64,000 nt of DNA, from the NCBI GenBank assembly GCA_958296025.1, contig OY282430.1, positions 2,046,001 through 2,110,000 of the forward strand, given 5' to 3'. A program made the position numbers and the translations under genes. Each line of letters starts with the position of its first letter. The stretch's first letter is position 1. This document shows, piece after piece, positions 52,001 to 61,900 of the stretch. The notes beneath the pieces are model-generated. The model was not told where the DNA came from. It ran no database searches and worked only from the letters and a program-made list of their open reading frames with translations. The stretch is from an uncultured Pseudomonadales bacterium. GTDB lineage: Bacteria; Pseudomonadota; Gammaproteobacteria; Pseudomonadales; Azotimanducaceae.

Positions 52001-52736
52001 AGTAGAGATAGCGCCCGTCCGCGGAATAGACGGCGCCGAGGGCGTTGTGCCTTTGCTCGCGTGGCGTGTCCTTGCCATTGGGCGCCGCCTCGGTGATCTG
52101 GACACCCTTGCCGCCGTCCAGATGATAGGCCCAGAGTTCATAGGCGCCGATGCCCCAGCTGAACTTCGACACCACCAAATGCCCACCGTCCGGGGACCAA
52201 CTCGGCGAAGTGAACTCCTCCCGATCGCCGGTGGCGGCCACCTTGGCGGCCTCCCCCCCTTGCGCATCCACCGTCCACAGGCCGAGGGCGCCGTCCCGGT
52301 CGGAGACGAAGGCGATGCGCTTGCCGTCCGGAGAGAACCGGGGCTGGCTGTCGTAGCCCATGCCTTGGGTGATGGCCCGCGCCTTGCCGCCGGCAATCGG
52401 CAGCCTGTACAGGTCCCCCAAAATCTCCAGCACCAGCTGGTCGCCTTGGGGGGAGACGTCCAAGGACAGCCAAGTGGCCTCATCAACGGTGAAACTGACT
52501 TGGCGCTCCGGCTGCAACGGTAGCTGGTCCTTGGCGGCCAGCGCCGGCGCGGCAGCCCAGGCCAGTGCGCAAACTCCGAAATGAACGCCAAGCCGCCGCA
52601 GCCACTTGCGACAAGGCCGGCGCAGCCAAGCGGGAATTCGAGCGCACCGCCAAGGCAGCAGTCCGATCGTTGTCCGGGCAACGACGAGCGCCAATCGGTC
52701 CGAGTCTGTGGTGGGACGACTGCGAACTTGACGCAT
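49032..52736 (-). CDS. large secreted protein: TolB-like beta-propeller fused to amidohydrolase
   Basis: 1234-residue protein. After a basic N-terminal stretch and a likely signal sequence (LGVHFGVCALAWAAAPALA), PD40/WD40-like propeller blades repeat (QPRFSPDGKRIAFVSDRDG, SPSWSPDGGHLVVSKFS, HPAWSPDGRDLAFVSW). The C-terminal third is an amidohydrolase with metal motif LPGYVDTHAHYSV, KVGVGAHGQLQG and ADIGTLEVGKLADLVVLNGDPMDDLRSTADLALVVKGG. Two low-complexity inserts separate parts: an Ala/Glu-rich one near residues 380-425 and a very acidic one near 735-790. Such fusions are known as periplasmic amidohydrolase-family proteins of unknown or peptidase-like function. The only ATG near the signal peptide is 52736. 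Confidence 0.88.
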   Translation of the reverse strand: MRQVRSRPTTDSDRLALVVARTTIGLLPWRCARIPAWLRRPCRKWLRRLGVHFGVCALAWAAAPALAAKDQLPLQPERQVSFTVDEATWLSLDVSPQGDQLVLEILGDLYRLPIAGGKARAITQGMGYDSQPRFSPDGKRIAFVSDRDGALGLWTVDAQGGEAAKVAATGDREEFTSPSWSPDGGHLVVSKFSWGIGAYELWAYHLDGGKGVQITEAAPNGKDTPREQRHNALGAVYSADGRYLYYATKYGGFGYNLHFPQWSVARRDLRENVEDIIVQAQGSAFRPWLSPDGAKLVYATRFEQKTGLRLRDLETGEDRWLAYPVQRDEQESGYTRDLFPGYAFTPDGETLIFTSGGGIRRVPVSAGTGAVPEKVVARRNGVLARQDAVQREGVGATKDAAQAEDTAKKEGAAPRNAAEGEGAFRNAEISFSADVQLDIGPRLYFPYRLGLGPVRARLLRAPALSPDGGKAAFSAFAQVHVHDFASGATQVVSPPDMMASHPAWSPDGRDLAFVSWQASGGHIWRVRADGRRPRQLTEPAGFYSDPAFSADGERIVALRTPGHERLQREFDYGPAPGADVVWLPARGGRARVIIPSRSYGTPHFGPEPDRVYLYVSAGLFAANGTSGLMSVRYDGSDRRMLLTATGPGIYRAVDEVGAADIRLSPDGRHALIHHANQLYLTRLLNRNLRDLTLSLTDPSLPVARLTDVGADFFGWRNGDELFWSVGNQLKRRSVDAVEFDEDEDGREERPQDGDEGEGKDARDDEDHADEPSAVALDQSPDAPRGEAAAKVGTEAKKADAEPLRDAHPSVYSRTIEIYRPRYRPSGSVALVGARIHPMTTGGEAIEPGVVLIEGDRIAAVGPAAEVNIPAAAAHIDVEGKVILPGYVDTHAHYSVLQRVHGGDNASFLANLAYGVTTGLDVQPSTTDILAYEDWIDAGLMLGPRALSTGPGIFNHNEFRSERHAQAVLTRYRDHYRVRNLKAYISGNRKQRQWLAAAAKKLKLMPTTEGALDMRLNMTHAIDGFSGNEHNFPVVDLYADAVQLVARSGMSYTPTLLVTYGGPWAENYFYAKESPHDDPKLRRFTPLSFLAARTLRRFWFHEREYSFPRVAAGAAKIIRAGGKVGVGAHGQLQGLGYHWEIWALASGGWSNQEALTAATRMGAEIIGVAADIGTLEVGKLADLVVLNGDPMDDLRSTADLALVVKGGEVFEADTLNKLWPERQPLPPQWWQRTGP

Positions 52737-52763
52737 GTGTTTCGCCGCCCTGCGGCAAAAAGG

Positions 52764-53246
52764 CTAAGCCGGGGTGTAGCGCAGCATCACCCTGGAGCCG
52801 TCGGCCAAGCCGTCGCGAAAGCGCGGCCCCCAGCTATCCCATTCATCCACGTACTTGCTGCCCATGGCCTCCAGCACCCGGTTCTGAACGGCGGCATCGG
52901 TCTCCGCGCCGGCGCTGGCCTCCACCATCGGCAGGGTCCTGTAGGCCCCGTCGGAATCCTTCCACGTCCCTACGTCCCCCACCCAGATGCGGGCCTTGGT
53001 CAGCCCCTTGCCGATCGCCTGGCTGCGCCAAGCGTCCGCATCGCTGACCACATAGAAGCTGCTCTCCACGGAGGCGAACCAGACCTCCGCTTGGCAGCTG
53101 CTCTCCGCGTCGTCGGATTTAAGCGGCGTCAAATAGATGAGCGGTGATTGGTCAGCGGCTTGGCGCCAATTTTGCTGCGCCCGCGCAACAATGGGCAAAA
53201 GCGTTGCCGCGGCTGTGGTCTTAAGCAATGTCCGGCGTGAAATCAC
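52764..53246 (-). CDS. Tat-exported hypothetical protein
   Basis: 160 residues starting MISRRTLLKTTAAATLLPIVARA, a twin-arginine (SRRTLLK) signal peptide ending near ARAQQ. The mature part reads SPLIYLTPLKSDDAESSCQAEVWFASVESSFYVVSDADAWRSQAIGKGLTKARIWVGDVG, which recalls FMN-binding split-barrel or nitroreductase-like proteins, but no cofactor motif is certain. Tat export would fit a prefolded cofactor protein. It lies 27 bp upstream of the propeller-amidohydrolase gene on the same strand, so the two are probably co-transcribed and both act outside the cytoplasm. Confidence 0.75.
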   Translation of the reverse strand: MISRRTLLKTTAAATLLPIVARAQQNWRQAADQSPLIYLTPLKSDDAESSCQAEVWFASVESSFYVVSDADAWRSQAIGKGLTKARIWVGDVGTWKDSDGAYRTLPMVEASAGAETDAAVQNRVLEAMGSKYVDEWDSWGPRFRDGLADGSRVMLRYTPA

Positions 53247-53450
53247 GAGCGTCTCCTGAATTACGGGTCGCGGATTGCGAGGCGGTGGATCACCCTACAG
53301 GCGGCTGCCGCCCAAAACAAGGGCCTTGCCGGCGGTCTGGTTAGGCACGGGGTATTGCACAACGCCAAGCACCCACCGAAGCGCCGTGACAGATCCATGA
53401 GAGCGCACGGTCGAGCCGAAAAATGGGCGCATTGGTTTAGTCGCCGCCGG

Positions 53451-54986
53451 TCAGGAAAAGATGTGGGTCGCCGGGATGGTTTCAGGGCGGCTTTTCGCCG
53501 CCTGCGCCCAACGCTTCGGCCCTTCGTTGTGGACCGATCTACCCGTGGCGTCCACCGCCACCGTCACCGGCATGTCCTGGACCTCGAATTCGTATATGGC
53601 CTCCATGCCCAGTTCCGGGAAGGCCAGCAGGGTGGACTTGGTGATGGCCTTGGACACCAGATAGGCGGCGCCGCCCACGGCGATGAGGTAGGTGGCGCCG
53701 TGGTCGCGAATGGCGGCGATGGCCTCCGGGCCGCGCTCGGCCTTGCCGATCATGCCCATCAGGCCGGTGCGCTCGAGCAGGGGGCGGGTAAATTTGTCCA
53801 TGCGGGTGGCGGTGGTGGGGCCGGCGGGGCCCACCGCCTCGTCGCGCACCGCATCCACCGGGCCGACGTAGTAGATGAAGCGGTCCTGCAGATCCACCGG
53901 CAAGGGTTGGCCGGCGTTGAGCAAGTCGATCAGCTTTTTGTGCGCGGCGTCCCGCCCGGTGAGCATCCGGCCTGAAAGCAGCAGCGTGTCCCCGGATCGC
54001 CAGTCAGCCATCTGCGCACGGGTCAGGGTCTGCAGGTCCACCCGTCGCGCATCGTCTCCCAATGTAAAGGCGATGTCCGGCCAGTCCCGCAAGTCCGGCG
54101 GCTCGAAGCGGGCCGGGCCGCTGCCGTCCAGGGTGAAGTGCAGATGCCGGGTGGCGACGCAGTTGGGAATCACCGCCACCGGCTTGTTGGCGGCGTGGGT
54201 AGGGCAGCTTTTCACCTTGACGTCCAAAACCGTGGTCAGGCCGCCGAGGCCCTGGGCGCCGATGCCTAGGGCGTTGACCCGCTCATACAGCTCCAAGCGC
54301 AGGGCCTCGTCGCGGCTGGCGGGTTTCCGGCCCTGCAGCTCATGCATGTCGATGGGCGCCATCATGGCCTCCTTGGCCAGCAGCATGGCCTTCTCAGGGG
54401 TGCCGCCGACGCCAACGCTCAAGATCCCCGGCGGGCACCAGCCGGCGCCCATGCCGGGCACCACGGAGAGAATCCAGTCCGCCACCGAATCGCTGGGGTT
54501 GAGCATGGCGAACCTCGCCTTGGCCTCGCTGCCGCCGCCCTTGGCGGCCACCTCGATGTCCAGCTTGTCGCCCTTGACGATGCGGGTGTGGATGACGGCC
54601 GGGGTGTTGTCCTTGGTGTTGCTGCGGGCGCCGTCAGGGTCCGCCAGCACGGAGCCGCGCAGGGGATTGTCCGCGTTCAAGTAGCCTTGGCGCACGCCTT
54701 CGTTGATCATCTCCTCGACGCTGAGCCCCGCATCCCAAGACAGATCCATACCCACATCCAAAAAGACGTTGACGATGCCGGTGTCTTGGCAGATGGGCCG
54801 CTTGCCTAGGGCGCAAAGCCGGGAGTTGGCTAAAATTTGTTGCAGCGCCGCCCGCGCCGCCGGGGACCGCTCCTTTGCATGGGCCGCGGCCATGGCGCGA
54901 ATGAAGTCCGGCGGATGATAGTAGGAGATGTACTGCAAGGCGTCCGCGACGCTGGCAATGAGATCGTCCTGCCTGATGACCGCCAT
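53451..54986 (-). CDS. fumA: class I fumarate hydratase (Fe-S type)
   Basis: Interconverts fumarate and malate using a [4Fe-4S] cluster. MAVIRQDDLIASVADALQYISYYHP, LGKRPICQDTGIVNVFLDVG (first cluster cysteine), GMGAGWCPPGILSVGVGG, KSCPTHAANKPVAVIPNCVATRHLHF and the C-terminal beta domain with MTGRDAAHKKLIDLLN-type sequence and YYVGPVDAVRDEAVGPAGPTTATRMDKF are diagnostic. ATG 54986 is preferred to 55022. Length 511 residues. The suf cluster nearby would supply its cluster. The 204 bp to the next gene show no clear feature. Confidence 0.95.
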   Translation of the reverse strand: MAVIRQDDLIASVADALQYISYYHPPDFIRAMAAAHAKERSPAARAALQQILANSRLCALGKRPICQDTGIVNVFLDVGMDLSWDAGLSVEEMINEGVRQGYLNADNPLRGSVLADPDGARSNTKDNTPAVIHTRIVKGDKLDIEVAAKGGGSEAKARFAMLNPSDSVADWILSVVPGMGAGWCPPGILSVGVGGTPEKAMLLAKEAMMAPIDMHELQGRKPASRDEALRLELYERVNALGIGAQGLGGLTTVLDVKVKSCPTHAANKPVAVIPNCVATRHLHFTLDGSGPARFEPPDLRDWPDIAFTLGDDARRVDLQTLTRAQMADWRSGDTLLLSGRMLTGRDAAHKKLIDLLNAGQPLPVDLQDRFIYYVGPVDAVRDEAVGPAGPTTATRMDKFTRPLLERTGLMGMIGKAERGPEAIAAIRDHGATYLIAVGGAAYLVSKAITKSTLLAFPELGMEAIYEFEVQDMPVTVAVDATGRSVHNEGPKRWAQAAKSRPETIPATHIFS

Positions 54987-55036
54987 GATTGCTGTCCCGC
55001 CTGAAGCCTTGGCCGGCATCATAACCCAAGCTAGGC

Positions 55037-55110
55037 GCCTGTCGGGGTTGGGCTACTCGCTCGCCTCACGCAGGGTTCGCATCCACTCCAGGCGCCAGCT
55101 GGGGGCGGCG
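55037..55110. repeat. 74-bp direct repeat, copy A
   Basis: Matches 55843-55916 at 71 of 74 positions by eye. It corresponds to the last 14 codons of the giant protein gene plus its stop and about 16 bp of flank, but here it is joined to a deacylase fragment. Confidence 0.85.
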
Positions 55111-55202
55111 ATGCCCCCCCGAACGGCGATGTCCGCCCGGCGAACCGGGCCGCCGCTGCCGTCCGCCAAGTCGGCGTTGCGAATCAGTAGGTCCATGTCC
55201 AT
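55053..55202 (-). pseudogene. 5' fragment of an N-acyl-D-amino-acid deacylase-like gene, fused to the giant gene's 3' end
   Basis: The minus-strand frame from ATG 55202 reads MDMDLLIRNADLADGSGGPV, RRADIAVRGG, then changes to IAAPSWRLEWMRTLREASE and stop. The first 30 residues are the standard N terminus of D-aminoacylase/N-acyl-D-amino-acid deacylases, whose homologues continue GGRIAAIG. The last part is the C-terminal tail of the giant protein at 55859. About 450 residues of the enzyme are missing, so this is a chimeric remnant of 49 codons rather than a functional gene. Confidence 0.7.
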
Positions 55203-55247
55203 AGGGCGTTCCCAGCAAAACCTCGTCAGATAATTGAGGAATCCGAA

Positions 55248-55601
55248 TTACGCAGCGCGAGGCGCCACTTCGCGCTCGACCCGCTGCCACAGGCTGTGCC
55301 TGGCCATGTCCAAGTCGTAGCGCGCCTGCAGGTTGATCCAGAATTCCGGCGTGGTTCCGAAGTAGCGGGCCAGACGCAGCGCCGTGTCGGTCGAGACCGT
55401 GCGTCGTCGCCGCACAACGTCGCTGATGCGCGACCGGGACACTTTCAGTTCCTTGGCGAGCCCTAGAACGCTCATCCCGAACGGCTGCAGAAAGTCGTCA
55501 CGGAGAATGTCGCCCGGATGCACCGCTGGCAAGCGGCCTCCAGCAATTACTTCCGACAGATCCACACGCCCGCTGTCCAAGTCTTCGCGTTTGATGGTCA
55601 T
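55248..55601 (-). CDS. higA: HigA-family antitoxin (HTH-XRE)
   Basis: Antitoxin and autorepressor of a HigBA toxin-antitoxin pair, 117 residues. LPAVHPGDILRDDFLQPFGMSVLGLAKELKVSRSRISDVVRRRRTVSTDTALRLARYFGTTPEFWINLQARYDLDMA is the complete HigA core with its helix-turn-helix. ATG 55601 gives MTIKREDLDSG; the frame runs on to 55655 only because it overlaps the end of higB in another frame. The partner toxin gene upstream is truncated (see 55612-55740), so this antitoxin seems to be an orphan. Confidence 0.9.
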   Translation of the reverse strand: MTIKREDLDSGRVDLSEVIAGGRLPAVHPGDILRDDFLQPFGMSVLGLAKELKVSRSRISDVVRRRRTVSTDTALRLARYFGTTPEFWINLQARYDLDMARHSLWQRVEREVAPRAA

Positions 55602-55611
55602 GTTTTCTCTC

Positions 55612-55740
55612 TCAATGGTAATCAACAATTCCAACTTCCAAGGCGTCGCCGCCATCCCAAACGAAACAGATTCGCCACTGTTTATTGATGCGTTTGAGCA
55701 GCCTCAGCAGAACGGGCTTGCCCCCCTGTTTCCAGAGTGA
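55612..55740 (-). pseudogene. higB: 5'-truncated higB toxin remnant
   Basis: The minus strand ending at TGA 55612-55614 reads LLKRINKQWRICFVWDGGDA then LEVGIVDYH, the conserved C terminus of HigB RelE-type toxins, directly before higA with 10 bp between, the standard higB-higA order. Upstream the family similarity stops after LWKQGGKPVLLR, and in-frame TAG and TAA occur near 55757, with no start codon before them. About 50 N-terminal residues are missing. Confidence 0.72.
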
Positions 55741-55842
55741 ATGCAGCTTAGATTACTAAGGAGTGCATGGAAAGCGGTTTGGACGGGGCGCAAACGGGTC
55801 GGAGATGGTGGCGCGGCCCTTGGTGCAATACGCAGGCCAGAA

Positions 55843-55916
55843 GCCTGTCGGGGTTGGGCTACTCGCTGGCCTCGCCCAGGGTTCGCATCCACTCCAGGCG
55901 CCAGCTGGGGGCGGCG
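55843..55916. repeat. 74-bp direct repeat, copy B (3' end of the giant gene)
   Basis: Second copy of the repeat at 55037-55110. It holds the codons for PSWRLEWMRTLGEASE, the TAG stop and 16 bp downstream. Three substitutions separate the copies, all in the last codons or near them. Confidence 0.85.
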
Positions 55917-58900
55917 CCGGTCCGGGCGAACTCGACGGTGACGGTGAGGGTTAGGGAGGCGGAGGGGCCGTCGGGGTCGGTGGCGGTGACGGTGACGACG
56001 GCGGTTCCCTCCAGGCCGTCCTCGTTGGCCTCCAGAACCAGCCGGCCGTCGGCGACGCGCACGGCGAGCAGGTCCGGGCGGTCGGTTCGGGCTGCGTAGG
56101 CCAGCCGGTCGCCGGCTCCGGCGGGGCCGATGAGGCCGTCCAGGGGGAGCGACGCCCGGTCGCCGTCCGCCGACAGGGCCGGGGCGGGGGGCCGCTCCGT
56201 CGGCCGTGGCGCCGGCTTGAACAGGACCAGGGGCGGGCCGGCCCGGGGGGCCAGGCCGCGGAAGCAGGGGTAAAGGCCGTCCTGCACGTCGCCGCAGACG
56301 CCCTCGGGAACGGCGGGGTCGGCGGCCAGGGACAGGCGGGCGACCCACGGGCCGGCTTGCGCGGCTTGGAGCGGCGGGCCGGCGGTCGCGCCGGCCGGCA
56401 CGGACGCCTGCGTTGCCGACAGTTCGGCGCCCTGCGCCAGCAGCGCCGCGGACAGCGGGAAGGGGGCGCCCTCGGCGACCCGCGCCTCCACCCGCGCCGG
56501 GCCGGGCGCCCAGGGCTCGGCGTCCGTTCGGGCCAGGCGCACGACCAGCGGGAACGGGGCGCCGGGGTTGCCCGAAAGGTTCAGTTCCGCAAGGCCCGCC
56601 ACGCCGGCGAACAGGCCCGCCGGCAGCGATTCGATGCGGTTGCCGCCCAGGTCCAGGCGCACCAGCCCCGGCGTCCCCGCCAGCAGGGCGGGCGCCAGCT
56701 CCGCCAGCCGGTTGCCGCCCAGGTTCAGCGACGACAGCCGGCCCAGGCCGGCGAAGGCCCCCGCCGGCAGCCGCGCCAGCCGGTTGCCGTCCAGGCGCAG
56801 GCGCTCCAGCGCACCCAGGCCGGCGAACAGGCCCTCCGGCAGGGCGGCCAGCCGGTGGTTGCGGTGCAGGTGCAGGACGCGCAGCCCGGAAAGCCCCAAA
56901 AGGTCCTTCGGGCGCAGCGCCGCGATCCCCTTGCGGTGCAGGCTCAGGTAGCCCCGCCCCGCCAACTCCGCAGGCGTCGGCGCCCAGCAGGCCCGCGGCC
57001 CGCGCAGCGCGTCGCGAACCGCCGGCGAGCGGTCGCACACCCCCTCCCGAACCTCCAGCAGCGCCTCGGAGAGGCCCAGCGCCCAGCCCGCGCCCTCCGG
57101 CGGCGGCGCCAGCTCCACCGTCAGGAACTCCCGGGCCGGCTCGATGTCGGCGTCGTCCGGCACCGGGATTTCGACGAGCGCCTCCGTCCCCCCGGCGGCG
57201 AACGCGGCGGTCCCGCTCATGGCCCCCAGGTCGGCGGCGTCCGCGTCGGCGGTGGCCGGGTCCCCGTCGGGCCGGGCGGCCCAGGCGACGGACAGCGCCG
57301 CCGCCGCCGGGCGGCTCAGGGTCAGCGGCAGGCGCAGCACCCCGCCCTCCGGCGCCGAGGCCGAGGGCGCCGCGAACGACAGCACCCGCCCCACCGACGC
57401 CCGGAGGCTCAGCCGGGCGCTCAGGCCGCCGCGGTCCGTCGCCGTCACCGTCACCGTCGCCAGCCCCAGCGCCAGCCCCTCCACCCGCAGCGCGGCGTTG
57501 CCCTCAACCCGCGCCGAGGCCACCGACGGGTCCGACGACTCCGCCCGGTGGGTCAGCGGCCCGTCGTCCGTGAACAGGCCGCCCAGACGCAGCGAAGCCG
57601 ACTCCCCCACGTCCAGGCGCAGGTCCGGGAGCGAACCCACCGCCCGCGGCGGCTGGTTGACCGGCGGCGGCGGCGGCGGCTCCGGATCCGGCGGCGGCGC
57701 GGTGGCGTCCAAAACCCGAACCGGCAGGGACGCCGACACCCCGCCGTAGCCCCCGCCGGACGCCGCGTGGCGCAGCGACGCCGTCTCGCTGACCGCGTCC
57801 GCGTCCGCAACCGCCCGCACCGTCACCGTCTGCGGCGCGTCCCAGCTCGACCCGTCGAACGTCAGCGTCCGCGGCGCCCCGTCCACCTCCACCCCGGCGT
57901 CGTCGCTCGTGACCGCAACCGTCGTCGTCGCCGTCGGCTGCGTCGCCAGGCGCACCGAGTAGCTCCTCGAGGACGCCGCCGGATCGACCCCCGGCGCCGG
58001 CTCCGACAGCGACAGGCCCCCCGCCGGGTCGAACGCGAAGCCCGGCGCGTCGTCGTCCTCCACCGCCACCGCCAAGGCCGGCGCCGACGAAACCCCGGCG
58101 TAGCCCGACACCGCGTGCGTCACCGTGAACGCCCCGTCCTCCGAACCGTCGTCCTCCCCCGCCGAAACCGTCACCGCTTGCCCGACGCCCCAGTCCTCCG
58201 TCGTGAACGTCAGCGTCCGCGACTGCGGCGTCCCGTCGTCGTCGATCGCCAGCGCCGTGCTCGTCGCCGTCGCCGTCACCGTCGTCGTCGCCGTCGGCTG
58301 CGTGTTCAGCCGCACCCGGTAGCTCCCCGAACCGCCCTCGCGCACCGTCAACTGCGGCGGCTCCACCCGCACCCCCGCCGCGCCCGAGTCGCGCACCGCA
58401 ACCGACACCGACGCCGCAACCGAGTCGTAGTCCGCCCCGGACGCCGCGTGCGCGACCGTCGCCGAGCCGTCCGCCACCCCCAGAACCGTCACCGTCCGCG
58501 GCCGGTCCCAGTTCCCCGCCGTGAACGTCAGCGAGGACGGCGAGACCGTCGCCGCCGCCGCGTCCGAACTCGACAGGGACACCGTCACCGGACCCCCGAC
58601 CGGGCGCGTCGCCAAGGCCACCGAGTACGCCGCCGAGGAGCCCTCGTTCACCGCCAGCGACGAGGCGCTGACCGCCAGCGCCGGCGCGTCCCCGTCACGC
58701 ACCTCGAACGAGAACGCCGGCGCGGACACGCCCCCGTAGTCCGACCCCGACGCCGAATGCCCCAGCACCGCCGTCCCGGCCATCGCGTCGTCGTCCCGCA
58801 GCGCCCGAACCCTCACCGCCTTCGGGACGCTCCAGTCCGCCCCGTCGAAGCGCAGGGAGCCCTGGTTCCCGGCCTGGTCCCCGTCCGCGTCCACCGACAC

Positions 58901-61900
58901 GCCCCCCGAGACCGACACCGCCACCCGAACCGGCCCCGTCGGCTCCGTCGCCAGCCGCACCGTGTAGGTCCCCGAAGCGCCCTCCGCCAGCCCCGCAGCC
59001 GTCAGCGCCGAGGCGTCCACCGCCAGCTTCGGCTCGTCGTCGTCAACCGTCGTGGCGACCAGCGACGCCTCCACCCCCTGGTAGTCGCCGCCGGCCGCCG
59101 AATGCTCAATCGTCACCCTCTCGTCCGAGGCGTCGTTGTCCTCGGCCGCCGTCGCCGTCACCGTCTGCGGCGACGACCAGTTCGTCGTCGTGAACGCCAG
59201 CGTCCGCGTGCGCGGCGTCATGTCCGTGTCCACCGACACCGCCCGGTCGCCGCTCTCGACCTCCACCGTCACCGCCGTGGTCGGCTCCGTCGCCAGCCGC
59301 ACCGTGTAGCTCTTCGAGTTCGCCGGGTCCGTGGACAGCTCGTTCAGCGCCAGCGGGCCGGTTTCGTCCACGTTGGTCGTGGACGGATCGGCGTCGATCA
59401 GGATGGCCGGCGCGTCGTCGTCGTCCACCGTCACCGTCACGCCCGGCCGCGCTCCAATGGCCAGCCCGGTGTACTCCGTCGCGCCCATCGCCGTGTGGCC
59501 CAGCGTCAGCATCTCGTTCGTCGCGTCGTCGTCCGCGGCGGCGCTCACCTTCACCTCCCGGTCCGTGCCCCAGTCCGTCGTGGTGAACGTCAGCGTGCTC
59601 TGGTCGCCGGTCGCGTCGCCGTCCGTGTCCACCGTCACCGCGCCCGTCGCGCCGCCCACCGTCACCGTCACGCCGGCGCTCGGCTGCGTGTTCAGGCGCA
59701 CCTTGTAGGCGGCGCTGCCTCCCTCGGCCACCGTCAGCACGGTCGGGCTCACCCGCAGGCTCGGCGTGTCGTCGTCCGTCGCCGTCGCCGCCAGCGCCGC
59801 CGGCGTCACGCCGCCGTAGTCCGCCCCGGTCGGCGTGTGCGTCAGCGTCACGACCTCGTTGGCCGTGTTCTGGTCGTTCGCCGCCCGCACCGTCACCGTC
59901 TGCGCCGCGCTCCAGTTCGTCGCCGTGAACGTCAGCGTCGTCGGGCTGGCCGTGATGCCGTCGCCGGCGCCGGTGATCGTCACCGTCGCGTTGCCGCCCA
60001 CCGGCTGCGTGTCCAGCTTGACCGTGTAGGTCGCGCTGGCGGCCTCCGGCACCGACAGCGTCGCGGCGCTCAGCGTCAGGCCGCGGGGGTCGTCGTCGTT
60101 CAGCGTGAACTCCAGGTCCGCGCTCTCCACGCCGTCGTAGTCCGCGCCGCTCGGGTCGTGGGTCAGATCGACCGTCTCGTCGGCGCCGTCGTCGTCCTCC
60201 CCGGCGCGGATCGTCACCGTCTGCGCCGTGCTCCACGTCGTCGCGTCGAAGGTCAGCGAACTCTGGACGCCCGGCGTCACGCCGTCGGTGTCGTCCACCG
60301 TCACGTCCGCGTCGTCGCTGGAGATCGCCACGGCCACGGCGCCCGTCGGCTGCGTCGCCAGCTTCACCGCGTAGGTCGCGCTGCCGCCTTCGTCCAGGCC
60401 GTTGGTCGTCAGGTCCGTCGCCGCGAAGACCAGCCTGAGCGGGTCGTCGTCCGCCACCTTCGCGCCGAGCGTCGCCGACAGGTCGTCGTAGTCGCCGCCG
60501 CTCGCCGCGTGGGTCAGGTCCAGCGTCTCGTTGCCGCCGTCGTCGTCCTCGACGGCGCGGACGGTCACCGACTGCGCCGCATCCCAGGTCGTCGTCGTGA
60601 ACGTCAGCGCGTTCTGCACGCCGTTCGTGCTGTCGCCGTCGGTGTCGTCGATGGACACCGCGCCCGCGTCGCCGCTGGTGATCGTCACCGTCACGGTCGT
60701 GGTCGGCTCCGTCGCCAGCCGCACCGAGTAGGTCTTCGCGTTCGCCGGATCCGTCTGTTTCTCGTTCAGCGCCAGCGGGCCGGGATCGACCACGTTGGCG
60801 GTCGTCGGGTCCGTGTCGATCACGATGGCCCGCGTGTCGTTGTCGTCCACCGTCACCGCCACGCCCGGCCGCGCCGCCCCGACGGCCAGCCCCGCGTACT
60901 CCGTCGCGCCCGTCGCCGTGTGGCTCAGCGTCAGCGTCTCGTCCGTCCCGTCGTCGTCCTCCGCCGCGCTCACCTTCACCTCCTGGTTCACGCCCCAGTC
61001 CGTCGTGCTGAACGTCAGGGTGGTCTGGTTGCCGGTCGCGTCGTCGTCCGTGTCCACCGTCACCTCGGCGGTCGCGCCGCCCACCGTCACCGTCACGCCG
61101 GCGCTCGGCTGGGTGTTCAGGCGCACCTGGTAGGCGGCGCTGCTCCCCTCGGCCACCGTCAGCATGGTCGGGTCCACGCGCAGGCTCGGCGTGTCGTTGT
61201 CCGCCGCCGTCGCCTCCAGATCGGCCGCCACCCCCACGCCGCCGCCGTAGTCCGCCCCGGTCGGCGTGTGCGTCAGCGTCACGACCTCGTTGGCCGTGTT
61301 CGTGTCCGACGCCGCGCTCACCGTCACGGTCTGCGCCGCGCTCCAGTTCGTCGTCGTGAACCTCAGCGTCGTCGGATTGGCCGTGATGCCGTCGCCGGCG
61401 CCGGTGATCGTGACGGTCACGTTGCCGCCCACCGGCTGCGCGGCCAGCTTGACCGTGTACGTCGCGCTGCCGTTCTCCGGCACCGACAGCGTCGCGGCGC
61501 TCAGCGTCACGGCGCGGGTCTCGTCGTCGTCCACCGCGGCGGCGAGGCTGGCCGTCACGCCGGTGTACTCGCTCGTCGTGGCGGTGCTCGCGGCGTGGGC
61601 GAGGGCCACGGACTCCTCGTTGGTGGCGTTGTCGTCGTCCGCCGCCCGCGCGGTGACGCTCTGCGCCGTCTCCCAGGTGGTGGAGGTGAAGGTCAGGGTG
61701 TTCTGCACGCCGTTGGAGTTGTCGCCGTCGGTGTCGTCGATGGACACGGCGCCCGCGTCGGCGCTCGTCAGCGTCACCGTCACGGTTTGGGTCGGCTCCG
61801 TGGCCAGCCGCACCGAGTAGGTCTTGGCCGCGTTCGAGGCGTGGCCCTCGGTCAGCGTCAGCGGGCCGGCTTCGTCCACGTTGGCCGTGGAGGGGTCGGC

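Noticed and set aside
55037-55916. Template/variable repeat pair of a diversity-generating retroelement at the 3' end of the giant gene
   Set aside because: The three differences between the copies are not limited to adenine positions of a template, and no reverse transcriptase gene lies nearby. Ordinary duplication explains it better.
59106-60236. 376-codon alternative minus-strand frame within the giant gene
   Set aside because: Its product is made only of Arg, Gly, Asp and His runs from a shifted reading of repeats; it has no domain.
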